Origin: Zhongshania aliphaticivorans
GTDB lineage: Bacteria > Pseudomonadota > Gammaproteobacteria > Pseudomonadales > Spongiibacteraceae
Reading direction: 5' to 3'
Assembly (NCBI RefSeq): GCF_902705875.1
Contig: NZ_CACSIK010000001.1
Span: 1,690,615-1,754,614 of the forward strand
Length of the DNA stretch: 64,000 nucleotides
Shown piece by piece: positions 34,936-45,705 of the stretch. The position numbers and the translations under genes are program-made. The notes below the pieces were generated by a model. That model had not been told where the DNA came from, did not search any database, and worked only from the letters and a program-made list of their open reading frames with translations. The stretch's first letter is position 1. Each line of letters begins with the position of its first letter.

Positions 34936-36624
34936 TTAAGCGATATATTTCTGTACTAACTCCGATTTTAAGACCTTGCCAGCAGCATTGCGCGGTAGCT
35001 CATCATGGCAAAACCAGATATGTTTCGGATGCTTAAAGACGGCAAGTTTGCCTAGTAGATACTCACCAAGCTCATTGTGGTTTAGCTCTGCACTGGCGCG
35101 AAGGCGAATAACAGCAGCAGGAATTTCACCAAATTGCTCATCGGGCTCGGCTATAATGGCGGCCTCTGATACTGCTGGGTGCGAAGTTAGAATGGCTTCA
35201 ATTTCTGCGGGGTAAATATTTTCACCACCTCGAATAATGAGGTCTTTGGCCCGATCAACGACAAAGACAAAGTTTTCTTCATCCAGGTAGCCGATGTCAC
35301 CTGTGGCCATCCAGCCATCATCAAATTGTTTGCTGTTTGCATCAAGTTTGTTCCAATAATGACTGACATTACATACTGATTTCAGCCAGATTTCGCCTCT
35401 TTCCCCTTTGCTAAGAATGTTGTTGTCTTTATCCCGTGTTTGCCATTCAACGAGAGGGGAGAGGGTGCCAGCGCTCGTCGGTTTGTAGGTGAATGCCTCG
35501 CCTGAACAGTTGGCACAAATGGCATTGCTTTCGGTCATGCCATAGCCTGTACCAATGTAGGCATTTGCAAGCGTGTTATTGATGACAGTTTTAAATGATG
35601 GGGGGCAAGCGGCGCCACCACCACCAAGGGAAAATAAACTACTTGTATCGCTGCTGTGAAAATCTGGGTGCCGGAGTAACTCTAATACCATTGATGGCGC
35701 GGCGCTAAAGATGGTGACTTTTTCGGTGCTGATTAATTTAAGGGCCTGCTCCGGTGACCATTTGTACATTACAACGGTTTTTCGTCCTCCGCGCAGGTTT
35801 AGTAAAAATGCAGCGTAGCAGCCAGAGACATGGAATAAGGGCACACTTAATAGGGTGCAAGGTGGGAAACCACCGGCAAACATTTTTTCTATGGCTTGGG
35901 GGTTCGCCATGGCTGAGCACATGGCATGAAACTCAAAGCTATAAATGGCTTGGCAGATATTTTTATGACTTGATACCGCCCCTTTGGGACGTCCAGTGGT
36001 GCCGGAGGTGTACATGATTTGTGCAATATCATCGGTATTACACGACACAGCTGGAAGCGGCTTGTTCCAGTTGTTGGCAATGATTTCATCGAAGTCAGAA
36101 TCACCAATGATGTCACCCTGCGCAATTCTCGCCACAATCGCTTGGCAGTTAAGCTTTGATAAAAACGATTGAATCAGTTCAGATCGCTGCTGGTCGCAGA
36201 AAACTAATTTTGCCGCTGAGTCTTTTAAGCCGTAGTGTAGTTCATCCGCACTTCCCCAAGAATTTAGTGGTACGACCACAGCGCCTACTGAAACAATAGC
36301 AGCGTAAGACACCATCCACTCTGGGCAGTTACGCATGGCAATCGCAACTCTATCCCCATTATTAATACCAAGGCTGTGTATCAAGTGATATGAGAGTGCG
36401 TCTACGCGCTTAAAAAACTGAGTAAAAGTGAGCCGTTCACCCTGGTATACGAGAAACTCTTGGTCACCGTGTTGGCGTCCTGCATCAATTAAGTCACGCA
36501 AGGTAGCGGGTGCATTCTTGAAAATAGAGAAATGACTGCTGCTATCCTTGATCACTTCAAACGGTGCACCCGGTTGGCAGAGTTGGTCAGTACAATCCGC
36601 TAGGCGATTAACAATGTGGCTCAT
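34936..36624 (-). CDS. AMP-dependent acyl-CoA synthetase/ligase
   Basis: The 562-residue class I adenylate-forming enzyme activates a carboxylic acid to an acyl-AMP and then an acyl-CoA. Motifs in order are the P-loop YTSGTTGRPKG, GTGYGMTESNA, ATGDIGYLDE, DRAKDLIIRGGENIYPAE and the C-terminal catalytic lysine in NAAGKVLKSEL. The chain (fatty, aromatic or steroid acid) cannot be decided. It follows an NTF2-like gene by 15 bp on the same strand, a pairing common in degradation clusters. Confidence 0.92.
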   Translation of the reverse strand: MSHIVNRLADCTDQLCQPGAPFEVIKDSSSHFSIFKNAPATLRDLIDAGRQHGDQEFLVYQGERLTFTQFFKRVDALSYHLIHSLGINNGDRVAIAMRNCPEWMVSYAAIVSVGAVVVPLNSWGSADELHYGLKDSAAKLVFCDQQRSELIQSFLSKLNCQAIVARIAQGDIIGDSDFDEIIANNWNKPLPAVSCNTDDIAQIMYTSGTTGRPKGAVSSHKNICQAIYSFEFHAMCSAMANPQAIEKMFAGGFPPCTLLSVPLFHVSGCYAAFLLNLRGGRKTVVMYKWSPEQALKLISTEKVTIFSAAPSMVLELLRHPDFHSSDTSSLFSLGGGGAACPPSFKTVINNTLANAYIGTGYGMTESNAICANCSGEAFTYKPTSAGTLSPLVEWQTRDKDNNILSKGERGEIWLKSVCNVSHYWNKLDANSKQFDDGWMATGDIGYLDEENFVFVVDRAKDLIIRGGENIYPAEIEAILTSHPAVSEAAIIAEPDEQFGEIPAAVIRLRASAELNHNELGEYLLGKLAVFKHPKHIWFCHDELPRNAAGKVLKSELVQKYIA

Positions 36625-36639
36625 AGGGTGTTTTAGCTC

Positions 36640-37116
36640 TTATTGATGATCAAACATGGAATAGGTAAAACTCAGCGTTGCGGGTATCGGGGCGTTGATC
36701 GTTTCCATAATCCGCTGGTATTCAGTGTGACAAATACGCCATATACCATCGTCGAGTCGGTATTGATCAGTGTAAATGGCAGTGCCAAACAGCATCCAGT
36801 TTTGGTCTTTATTAAACACTAAGTCTTGTAAATACCATTTACCGGTGGCGGTACTTTCATCGATAAACTCAATTTCTGGGTGGTGGCAATTGTGCATGGT
36901 GATCACCTGGGGTGAATCCATATGTCCCTTTAAGCCATTTATCAGTTGATCACGGTTGTCGAAACTATACTTTCCGTCATCGTAGCGTGCACTACAATCT
37001 TCGCTTAGCGTTGTTGTTAATAGCTCCCAATCATGGGTGTCGACGGCGCGCAGGTAGGTGTACTTCAATTTTTTGATAGTTTCTATTGCGAGCAGGGCAT
37101 TGAGTGACGCTGTCAT
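36640..37116 (-). CDS. NTF2-like / SnoaL-like protein
   Basis: The 158-residue protein has the SnoaL-like cone fold: a helical start (LAIETIKKLKYTYLRAVDTHDWELL), then LSEDCSARYDDGKYSF and a beta-rich rest including TATGKWYLQDLVF. AAGGA lies 8 bp before ATG 37116, which is preferred over ATG 37134. It is the first gene of a unit with the acyl-CoA ligase. It differs clearly from the NTF2-like protein at 9005-9448. The reaction is unknown. Confidence 0.8.
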   Translation of the reverse strand: MTASLNALLAIETIKKLKYTYLRAVDTHDWELLTTTLSEDCSARYDDGKYSFDNRDQLINGLKGHMDSPQVITMHNCHHPEIEFIDESTATGKWYLQDLVFNKDQNWMLFGTAIYTDQYRLDDGIWRICHTEYQRIMETINAPIPATLSFTYSMFDHQ

Positions 37117-37419
37117 GGTCGTGATCCTTAGCAATTCGTTATTATTTTGGGATAAATCCGCTGAAGCTATTATTTCACTATCTATGGTATTTGCTGGTAA
37201 TGCTTATTTTAGAGGCAGCTAAATCAGGGAAACATGATCTGAATGGATGAAGTGAGCTTGAACTTTACGTTGTTGCTATAAATTGCGTTGTTGCTATAAA
37301 GAGTTTAGTGCTGACATTTAATCTATAGTTGTGAATTGGGGTTGCGAGGCGATGAGTTCAGCGGTCAATATTGTTTTTTGCTAAGCTATGCGACGATTTA
37401 AATTTTTGGAGTATTTTAA
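37117..37419. other. 303-bp divergent intergenic region with an 18-bp tandem repeat
   Basis: This gap lies between the divergent NTF2/ligase unit and xth. CGTTGTTGCTATAAA occurs at 37268-37282 and again at 37286-37300, an 18-bp period. The repeated TATAAA could act as alternative -10 boxes, but this is a guess. Nothing else is recognised. Confidence 0.4.
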
Positions 37420-38190
37420 ATGCGCATAATTACTGCAAATACCAACGGTATTCGTTCTGCAGGGCGTAAAGGATTTTTTGAATGGCTAGCTAAGCAAGAT
37501 GCAGATGTGGTCTGTATCCAGGAAACGAAGGCGCAAAGGGATCAGCTCGAAGACCCGCTTTATCATCCTGAGGGTTACACCACCACCTATAGCGATGCCA
37601 TTAAGAAAGGTTACAGTGGCACGGCGATGTATTGTAAAAAGCCACCCAATAGCGTGACCACCTCGCTTGGCTGGGACCCCGCGGACAGCGAGGGGCGATA
37701 TATCCGCGCTGATTACGATAAAATAAGTGTTATATCGCTTTATATGCCTTCCGGCTCTAGTGGTGATGAGGCGCAGGCTAAGAAAGACCGCTTTTTAGGA
37801 ATAATCTATGATCACTTCGTGGAGTTAAAAGCCGCTGGGCGTGAGCTGGTGATTTGTGCTGATTGGAATATCTGTCATAAAGAAATCGATCTTAAAAATT
37901 GGAAGGGCAATAAGAAAAACTCTGGCTTTTTACCCCATGAGCGCGAATGGTTAGACAAGTTGTACGGTGAAGCCGGGTTTGTAGATGCCTTCAGAGAGAT
38001 CAATCAAGACGCCGTTTATACATGGTGGTCGAATCGCGGACAGGCTTACGCCAATGATGTTGGTTGGCGTTTGGATTATCACGTGATAACACCGGGCTTA
38101 GTTGACTCAATACGTAGCGCTAGCGTCTATAAAGATGAAAAGTTTTCTGATCACGCACCTTTTACAATGGACTATGATTGCTCGCTTTGA
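37420..38190 (+). CDS. xth: Exodeoxyribonuclease III / AP endonuclease
   Basis: The 256-residue enzyme of the exonuclease-endonuclease-phosphatase fold repairs abasic sites and 3' blocks. Visible active-site segments are ITANTNGIRSA, CIQETKAQ (metal-binding E), the central ADWNICHKEID and the final FSDHAPF (catalytic D-H). The usual GDxN is ADWN here, a minor change. Length is normal. TGGAG precedes the ATG. Confidence 0.93.
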   Translation: MRIITANTNGIRSAGRKGFFEWLAKQDADVVCIQETKAQRDQLEDPLYHPEGYTTTYSDAIKKGYSGTAMYCKKPPNSVTTSLGWDPADSEGRYIRADYDKISVISLYMPSGSSGDEAQAKKDRFLGIIYDHFVELKAAGRELVICADWNICHKEIDLKNWKGNKKNSGFLPHEREWLDKLYGEAGFVDAFREINQDAVYTWWSNRGQAYANDVGWRLDYHVITPGLVDSIRSASVYKDEKFSDHAPFTMDYDCSL

Positions 38191-38281
38191 GCTGGGTGCT
38201 TGTGTAATATTGCACGTTGAATTGATTGCTGTGGCCACTTGAGCGCAGTGTTTGTTGTTGAATCTTAAGTAAGGACAATTA

Positions 38282-38617
38282 ATGAGCTTTTTCATATCTG
38301 AGGCGCATGCCCAGAGCGCGGGCGCGGGTGCGCCTCCCGGTGGTGAGTTGTTCCAGATTGGTTTTCTGGTCCTCATGTTTGGTTTGTTTTACTTTATCGC
38401 TATTCGTCCACAGCGTAAGCGTCAAAAAGAGCATGCTGCAATGGTGTCGGCCTTAGGTAAGGGCGATGAAGTGGTCACTACTAGCGGTATTCTCGGTAAA
38501 GTAACCAAGTTAGATGATGACTATGTTGTGGTGAATGTGGCTGATAATGTAGAGCTTAAGTTTCAGCGTTCATCTATTCATGCAGTACTGCCCAAAGGCA
38601 CATTAAAAGCAATTTAA
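38282..38617 (+). CDS. yajC: Sec translocase accessory subunit YajC
   Basis: The 111-residue inner-membrane protein has one transmembrane helix (about residues 20-40, ending FIAIRPQRKR). The conserved cytoplasmic part follows: LGKGDEVVTTSGILGKVT and VELKFQRSSI. YajC joins SecDF in the holotranslocon. Here it is not followed by secD/secF, nor preceded by tgt/queA, which is its usual place in gammaproteobacteria. It ends in its own terminator-like hairpin. Confidence 0.93.
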   Translation: MSFFISEAHAQSAGAGAPPGGELFQIGFLVLMFGLFYFIAIRPQRKRQKEHAAMVSALGKGDEVVTTSGILGKVTKLDDDYVVVNVADNVELKFQRSSIHAVLPKGTLKAI

Positions 38618-38624
38618 TCATTGC

Positions 38625-38650
38625 GCGCCCTGCGTATGCGGGGCGCTTTC
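38625..38650 (+). terminator. Probable terminator after yajC
   Basis: GCGCCCTGC (38625-38633) pairs with GCGGGGCGC (38638-38646, one G-T pair) around GTAT, followed by TTTC. The T run is short, so termination may be partial. Confidence 0.55.
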
Positions 38651-38667
38651 TCCTAACAGGTAGCAAG

Positions 38668-39702
38668 ATGTCTTCTACTGTTAATCGTGAAAATATAATA
38701 AAGCACAAAATTGGTATTACCCCTCCGCGCCTTAATCTCGCTCAGCTCCCCACACCCTTGCAGCCCCTAGAACGCTTACATAAAAGTATAGGCGGCCCCA
38801 AGATTTGGGTAAAACGCGATGACTTAACGGGCAGTGTATTGTCAGGTAATAAAGTCCGTAAGCTTGAATTCAGTTTGGCCCAAGCTATTGCAGAGGGCTG
38901 CGATACTATTCTTAGCTGTGGCGGCTTACAGTCTAATCACTGCCGTGCAACGGCCTTGTTGTGTGCTCAGCTTGGCTTGAAATGCCATCTTATTTTACGG
39001 GGTGAGAAGCCCGATGTAGCTGATGGGAATTTACTGTTGGATTGCCTTGCCGGAGCAAAGATTAGCTACTACCCAGCGGCTCAGTACCAGCGGGAACTCA
39101 ACGATGTTTTGTTAAATGAACAGGCGGCTTATCAAAAACAAGGGCGCAAGGCGTTTATTATTCCGACTGGCGCTTCCGACGGGATTGGCGTTTGGGCTTA
39201 TGTTGAAGCCTGCGCTGAGATCAAACGTGATTTTCAACAGAAAAACATCGACGTTAAGCATCTTATTTGTGCCACCGGCTCGGGTGGTACTCAAGCTGGG
39301 TTAACGGCGGGGGCAGACTGTTATCAGTTAGACGCTCAAGTGTGGGGCGTTAATGTCTGTGACGATGAAGCATGGTTTATTAATAAAGTACGGCAGGACT
39401 TATCTGATTGGCAGCAGCGCTATCAAGTTGGCATAGAGCTTGATGCTCTTTCCGTTAAGGTTATTGATGGATACGTTGGGCCGGGTTACGCAAAAGCTGA
39501 TCCTGAAGTATTTCAATGTATTGCCGACCTAGCAAAGATGGAAGGCTTAGTTCTTGATCCTGTTTATACCGGAAAAGCCTTTTACGGCATGCTTGATCAA
39601 TTGAAAAAAGGTCGCTTTGGAGAGAGTGGCGATATTATGTTTTTACATACCGGCGGGGTCTTTGGCGTTTTCCCTCAGCGTAGTAATTTCGATTTTAACT
39701 AA
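38668..39702 (+). CDS. D-cysteine desulfhydrase / ACC deaminase family PLP enzyme
   Basis: The 344-residue fold-type II pyridoxal-phosphate enzyme has the cofactor lysine in SGNKVRKLEF and the substrate-binding SNHCRATA, then TGASDGIGVWAYVEA and the phosphate-binding ATGSGGTQAG. D-cysteine desulfhydrase is more likely than ACC deaminase on overall pattern, but the two are hard to separate by eye. It precedes the Na+/alanine symporter gene by 39 bp. Both handle small amino acids, so they may be an operon. Confidence 0.83.
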   Translation: MSSTVNRENIIKHKIGITPPRLNLAQLPTPLQPLERLHKSIGGPKIWVKRDDLTGSVLSGNKVRKLEFSLAQAIAEGCDTILSCGGLQSNHCRATALLCAQLGLKCHLILRGEKPDVADGNLLLDCLAGAKISYYPAAQYQRELNDVLLNEQAAYQKQGRKAFIIPTGASDGIGVWAYVEACAEIKRDFQQKNIDVKHLICATGSGGTQAGLTAGADCYQLDAQVWGVNVCDDEAWFINKVRQDLSDWQQRYQVGIELDALSVKVIDGYVGPGYAKADPEVFQCIADLAKMEGLVLDPVYTGKAFYGMLDQLKKGRFGESGDIMFLHTGGVFGVFPQRSNFDFN

Positions 39703-39741
39703 GCTCTATTAGTACTTAACACACAGTAAAAAGGATCTCTT

Positions 39742-41091
39742 ATGGAGCAGGTTTCAGCACTGGTAAGTACAATCAATGGCATCGTATGGGGGCCTTTGAT
39801 GTTGGTGCTTATCTTAGGCACCGGCGCTTACCTAATGCTAGGTTTGAAGTTGATGCCGTTGCGCAATATTGGCGCCGCTTTTCGCCTGCTAATTAATGGC
39901 CGTAAAGGTGATGGCAACCAGGGCGAAATTAGCCCATTTCAAGCTTTAATGACCTCTCTTAGTGCAACTATTGGTACGGGGAATATTGCGGGCGTGGCTA
40001 CGGCGATAGCCTTGGGTGGCCCCGGCGCTTTATTTTGGATGTGGTGTACAGCATTAGTGGGCATGGCTACAAAATATGCTGAAGCGGTGTGCGCAGTGCA
40101 TTTTCGAGAACAAGATGCCGAGGGAAATTTTAGCGGCGGCCCAATGTATTACATCAAAAATGGTCTTGGATCACGTTGGCAGTGGCTTGGTGCTTGTTTT
40201 GCGGTATTTGGTGCCATGGCGGGGTTTGGAATTGGCAATACCGTACAAGCTAATTCAGTCGCAGATGCCATGCAGGGTGCCTTTGGAGTACCTGTATGGC
40301 TTAGCGCGGTGGTCATGTTTGTGGGTGTCGCAGCCGTTATTTTGGGTGGCGTAAAACGGATAGCAAGTGTAGCCGGATTTTTAGTGCCGTTTATGGCCAT
40401 AAGCTACCTTATCGTAGGGCTTGTTATTTTATTGATGAACATTCCGCTTTTACCGGCGGTGTTTAGTTTGGTGATTGATTCAGCATTTAATGGTACTGCG
40501 GCGGTGGGTGGTTTTGCAGGTGCTGGTGTGGCCGCCGCAATACGCTTTGGTGTTGCTCGGGGCGTCTTTTCTAATGAGGCAGGCTTGGGTAGCGCACCGA
40601 TAGCGCATGCGGCGGCAAAAACCAACAATCCAGTTCGCCAAGGTATGATCGCCATGCTGGGGACCTTCATTGATACCATATTGGTGTGCACGGTAACCGG
40701 CTTTGTTATTTTACTTTCTGGCGTTTGGGAAACGGGCGAGAGCGGAGCGGCTTTGTCCACCTTGGCGTTTGAGTCTCAAGTTCCCGGTGGTCACTTTATT
40801 GTGGCGATTGGTTTGGCGGTATTTGCATTTACTACCATGCTAGGCTGGTCTTATTACAGTGAGCGCTGCGTAGTTTATTTTTTTGGTAGCCGTGGCGTCA
40901 TGCCGTTTCGTATTGCTTGGGTGTTGGCGATCCCAATGGGGGCAATGGCAAACCTTGGCTTTATCTGGTTATTGGCTGACACCTTAAACGCCTTGATGGC
41001 CATTCCAAATTTAATTGCCTTGCTTCTTTTGAGCCCAGTTGTATTTAAATTAACCCAGCAAAAGTTAGCTGAGGCAAAAGAGGGTGTTTAA
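39742..41091 (+). CDS. Sodium:alanine (glycine) symporter, AGCS family
   Basis: The 449-residue inner-membrane carrier takes up alanine or glycine with Na+. It has about 11 transmembrane helices and the family signatures ATIGTGNIAGVATAIALGGP, NEAGLGSAPIAHAAA and the C-terminal TTMLGWSYYSERC. AAAAGGATC precedes the ATG. It converges on alanine racemase with 11 bp between stops. The clustering fits alanine uptake and D/L interconversion. Confidence 0.93.
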   Translation: MEQVSALVSTINGIVWGPLMLVLILGTGAYLMLGLKLMPLRNIGAAFRLLINGRKGDGNQGEISPFQALMTSLSATIGTGNIAGVATAIALGGPGALFWMWCTALVGMATKYAEAVCAVHFREQDAEGNFSGGPMYYIKNGLGSRWQWLGACFAVFGAMAGFGIGNTVQANSVADAMQGAFGVPVWLSAVVMFVGVAAVILGGVKRIASVAGFLVPFMAISYLIVGLVILLMNIPLLPAVFSLVIDSAFNGTAAVGGFAGAGVAAAIRFGVARGVFSNEAGLGSAPIAHAAAKTNNPVRQGMIAMLGTFIDTILVCTVTGFVILLSGVWETGESGAALSTLAFESQVPGGHFIVAIGLAVFAFTTMLGWSYYSERCVVYFFGSRGVMPFRIAWVLAIPMGAMANLGFIWLLADTLNALMAIPNLIALLLLSPVVFKLTQQKLAEAKEGV

Positions 41092-41102
41092 CCATTTGAG
41101 CG

Positions 41103-42179
41103 TTAATATACGCGTTCAACCCGCTGAGTAATTCGGGTAAATAGTTCATAGCTGATGGTGCCGCAGTGTTGAGCCACCTCGGCGGCGCTAAGATTATCAC
41201 CCCATAGTGTCGCGGTATCGCCGGCGTTAATCTCAAGGCCGGTAACGTCGACGGTCAATAAATCCATGGATACCCGGCCTGCTAGGGCAGCACGCTTACC
41301 GTTAATAAGAACCGGCGTGCCGTCTGGAGCTTGCCGAGGGTAGCCGTCAGCATAACCCGCTGCAACGGTCGCTATTCGAGACGTACTTGCTGATTGCCAG
41401 CGACGGTTGTAACCGACGCCATCGCCTGCTGCAAGGTCACGCACGGCAAGAACTTTAGCTTTAAAGGTCATGGCTGCTTGTAAATCACCCTCATTAAGGG
41501 TGTTTGTTGGATCATCGCCATACAACATGATTCCGGGTCTAACCCAGTTCAAATGCGACTGCGGAAAGCTAATAATTGCGGCGGAATTAGCCATGCTAAT
41601 TGGCGTTTCCCCAAGTGAATGACTCAGAGTATGTAAACACTGATACTGCTCAATACTACGTGTTTTATCCGTTGTTTCCGCGTCACTAAAGTGGCTCATA
41701 TGGTGAAGGGTCGCGACATTAGGTGACTGTTTTAAGAGCTGGTGAGCGTCAATAAACTCTGGCTCGCTCATCCCCAATCGATTCATACCTGTGTTTAATT
41801 TAAGCCATACGGTTATCGCTTGCGGCAGTTTAATACTGGCAAGTAAAGTGGCGGTTTGAAGGTCGTGAATGACCACATCAAGCTGGTGTAGGGCGCATTC
41901 GTTTAGGCTTATCGCGTCGTGCTCTGTACCCAAAAGCACAATTCGCTTATCGCTTAATTGCTTACGCAATAGCATTGCTTCGTTTAAGCGTGCTACGGCA
42001 AAGCCGTCGACAATATCGTTAAGATGTTCTGCTACCCAATCTGCACCGTGACCATAGCCATTAGCCTTTACCATCGCTAAGATAGCGGCATTAGGTGCAA
42101 GACGACGTACCGTTTTGGCATTATGTCGTAAGGCGCAACGATTAAATTCAACCCACGTAGTTCTATGCATAGTTATCAA
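41103..42179 (-). CDS. alr: Alanine racemase
   Basis: The 358-residue fold-type III PLP enzyme interconverts L- and D-alanine for peptidoglycan. The cofactor lysine is K38 in AMVKANGYGHG. The second catalytic tyrosine is in GDGVGYNRRW, and RVSMDLLTVDVT is typical. An ATG three codons further in (MHRTTWVEFN) is an alternative start. It is convergent with the alanine symporter and its start region overlaps or abuts the divergent protease gene. Confidence 0.94.
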   Translation of the reverse strand: MITMHRTTWVEFNRCALRHNAKTVRRLAPNAAILAMVKANGYGHGADWVAEHLNDIVDGFAVARLNEAMLLRKQLSDKRIVLLGTEHDAISLNECALHQLDVVIHDLQTATLLASIKLPQAITVWLKLNTGMNRLGMSEPEFIDAHQLLKQSPNVATLHHMSHFSDAETTDKTRSIEQYQCLHTLSHSLGETPISMANSAAIISFPQSHLNWVRPGIMLYGDDPTNTLNEGDLQAAMTFKAKVLAVRDLAAGDGVGYNRRWQSASTSRIATVAAGYADGYPRQAPDGTPVLINGKRAALAGRVSMDLLTVDVTGLEINAGDTATLWGDNLSAAEVAQHCGTISYELFTRITQRVERVY

Positions 42180-42236
42180 CTCATTTCCTCGCTGAATTCT
42201 ATCGGGCTTGCTGCAGCGAGAACAGCGCGTATTTGC

Positions 42237-43661
42237 ATGGGCGTGCTTTTTTTATTCAATTGCTTACCGCTGTTTGCTAATTGTGTGACTGAGCTGGAAG
42301 CGTCAAAGCAAAATGTATCGACTGACGGCAGGGCTAGTCGAGTTGATGCCAATGATTCCTCAACTTGTCGTGCTATCAATACGCAGCGTGCTCAACACTA
42401 TTTTTGGGGAGAAGGTGGGCTTGTTGCTGATATCGATACCTCCTATCACTTTGCCAAGCAAGCGTTGACCCAGCAGCGGTGGCCGTATGAATTAATGTTG
42501 CTGCGATCGGCCTATGTGCTCAAAGGCTTGGATAGCAGTCTTAGTCTGGATGAAGCATTACGACGTTTTCAGCGCGAAATCTCTAGCAATGATTCACTGC
42601 GGCAAGACAAAGCACTTGCGATGCTTAACCAGCTCAGTAAATTTTTGCCCCGTGTTACATGGCAGGGTAATACCCTTTATCACGATATAGAGCGTAAGCA
42701 GTCTGAAATCTTGCCGCTGTCTGCTGCCGTTGGGGTGCGATCTTCGGGCGGTCAATTACAAGTTTTAGCGCTTAATCAAAGCGGTATGCCCAGCTTGTAT
42801 TGGGGGAGGGAAGTTCGACTCGTATCTAAGAAACAGGACTCTCCGATATTTCGTCGCTACCCAAGCAGTGCCTCAAAGGGTATTGAAGATGTTCGGCAAC
42901 AACTTTGGAAAGCTCCCGTTTCCATGCCCGGCAGCGGTGTGTTAGTGAGCCGCTTTATTCGTCAAGATGGTCGGCCATTTCAATCCCAATGCACTGCGAC
43001 ATTGATTAGCGCGCAGTGGCTATTGTCTGCTGCGCATTGTCTCTCTACCCCAGAGGGCGACGGACGCTTACAGTCGCTTGAGTATATTGCGGACCCACTT
43101 AGTCACAGTCCGCATAACCTAAGTGTACAAGTAGCTGCTGCTTGGCAACATCATCTTCACCGAGTTTCAGACCAGCAAAGTGGCAACGTGACCCGGTATA
43201 GTGGTTCTGATATTGCCTTGTTAAAACTAGCTCAACCTATTGCCACTAGTAAGAGCGTGGAATTGGCCGGTCTTGCACCAAATAATATTTGGATAGATAG
43301 CTTGGGATTTCCCAATGACAAACCACTGTATACATTGTGGGCGTCTCGTTGCAGAGCGAGTGAGTGGGGCGAGGGTTCTGTGAACTTGGCAAGCGTCTAC
43401 GCTTTAGATTGTTTTAGCTTTGCAGGTCAGAGTGGGGCGGCTATTACTCAATATATTAACGATCGGGCACAAATAGTGGGGGTGTTGTCATCTCGTATAT
43501 TTAATGACAGTGTTAACAGACCGGTGTTTGCCGCGTTAAACGTGGCGATCATTAAGCAAATAGAAGGTTTGATCGCGGGTCGTGATACGTCATTATTTGT
43601 TGCAGTGCCAATAGAACCGACTTTACGATCGCCATTACGAGCGGAGGTAGTTGGATCATAA
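42237..43661 (+). CDS. Secreted trypsin-like serine protease
   Basis: From ATG 42237 the product has a signal peptide (MGVLFLFNCLPLFANC). Next comes a helical 120-residue region with Sel1-like segments (YFWGEGGLVADIDTSYHFAKQAL), and then an S1-family protease domain. The triad is visible: His in LLSAAHCLS, Asp in GSDIALLKLA and Ser in CFSFAGQSGAAI, with usual flanks. It should act in the periplasm or outside. A longer in-frame start at 42165 would overlap the alanine racemase start. The Sel1-like part may bind a partner; that is inference. Confidence 0.8.
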   Translation: MGVLFLFNCLPLFANCVTELEASKQNVSTDGRASRVDANDSSTCRAINTQRAQHYFWGEGGLVADIDTSYHFAKQALTQQRWPYELMLLRSAYVLKGLDSSLSLDEALRRFQREISSNDSLRQDKALAMLNQLSKFLPRVTWQGNTLYHDIERKQSEILPLSAAVGVRSSGGQLQVLALNQSGMPSLYWGREVRLVSKKQDSPIFRRYPSSASKGIEDVRQQLWKAPVSMPGSGVLVSRFIRQDGRPFQSQCTATLISAQWLLSAAHCLSTPEGDGRLQSLEYIADPLSHSPHNLSVQVAAAWQHHLHRVSDQQSGNVTRYSGSDIALLKLAQPIATSKSVELAGLAPNNIWIDSLGFPNDKPLYTLWASRCRASEWGEGSVNLASVYALDCFSFAGQSGAAITQYINDRAQIVGVLSSRIFNDSVNRPVFAALNVAIIKQIEGLIAGRDTSLFVAVPIEPTLRSPLRAEVVGS

Positions 43662-43731
43662 TCTTGCTCAAGACTATTGTCTTGGTCTAAGCCTATTGTA
43701 TAGTGAGCTTGTACTGACACGAAGTGTGCTT

Positions 43732-44643
43732 ATGTCTAATGGATCAGAGAATAAATTAGTTGTTGCTATCTCATCTAGAGCATTGTTCAACCTAGACGAA
43801 AGCCATCGCGTTTATGAATCGGAAGGTTTGACTGCTTATCAAGCGTATCAAATTGAGCATGAAAACGAGATTCTGGAACCGGGTGAGGCTTTTGGCATTG
43901 TAGAGCGCCTTTTACAGCTCAATGATTATCTTGATAATGCTCGGGTTGAAGTGATTTTATTATCACGAAATTCTGCCGACACCGGTTTGCGCGTTTTTAA
44001 CTCTATTGAACATTATGGGCTAAGTATTAGCCGAGCTGCATTTAGTGGTGGCGAAAGCCCATATCGTTATGTGTCTGCCTTCCATTGTGATTTATTTTTG
44101 TCGACCAATGCCGAAGACGTTCGGCGTGCACTTGATAATGGTGTAGCCGCAGCTACCTTATTGCCTCGATCTAAAAAGTCCGCATCCCTCACCAATCGAG
44201 AGCTGCGCTTTGCCTTTGACGGCGATGCGGTCATATTTTCTGACGAGGCCGAACAAGTATTTAAACGGGATGGTCTTGAGGCGTTTACGGCTAGTGAAGT
44301 GGCTGCAGCGAACACCCCTCTAAGTGGTGGCCCCTTTAAAGATTTCTTGAAAGCCTTGAATGCCTTGCAATGTGAACTCTCTGATGATGATCCGCCGATT
44401 CGTATAGCGCTTGTCACGGCGCGTTCAGCGCCTACACATAAGCGGGTAATACAAACCTTGCGTAATTGGAATATTCGCATCGATGAGTCCTTATTTCTCG
44501 GCGGTTTGGATAAGGGCGAATTCCTTGCAGCCTATGGTGCGGATGTGTTTTTTGATGACCAACCTGGCCACTGCGTTTCTGCAAGTGAACATGTCTCTAC
44601 GGGACATGTTCCCCATGGTATTGCGAATAAAGTCAGCGATTAA
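43732..44643 (+). CDS. 5'-nucleotidase, cytosolic NT5C1 type
   Basis: The 303-residue protein matches the bacterial relatives of cytosolic 5'-nucleotidase 1, which dephosphorylate nucleoside monophosphates. Segments AISSRALFNLDESHRVY, FDGDAVIFSDEAE (HAD-like core with D-x-D) and FFDDQPGH are typical. ATG 43732 is chosen because it gives the family N-terminus; the open frame extends upstream to 43651, over the end of the protease gene. A 9-bp inverted repeat lies near its 3' end (44588-44612) within codons. Confidence 0.88.
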   Translation: MSNGSENKLVVAISSRALFNLDESHRVYESEGLTAYQAYQIEHENEILEPGEAFGIVERLLQLNDYLDNARVEVILLSRNSADTGLRVFNSIEHYGLSISRAAFSGGESPYRYVSAFHCDLFLSTNAEDVRRALDNGVAAATLLPRSKKSASLTNRELRFAFDGDAVIFSDEAEQVFKRDGLEAFTASEVAAANTPLSGGPFKDFLKALNALQCELSDDDPPIRIALVTARSAPTHKRVIQTLRNWNIRIDESLFLGGLDKGEFLAAYGADVFFDDQPGHCVSASEHVSTGHVPHGIANKVSD

Positions 44644-44646
44644 TAA

Positions 44647-45705
<1,059 letters not shown>

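Noticed and set aside
44588..44612. Inverted repeat as a terminator for the 5'-nucleotidase gene
   Set aside because: It lies within coding sequence and has no T run.
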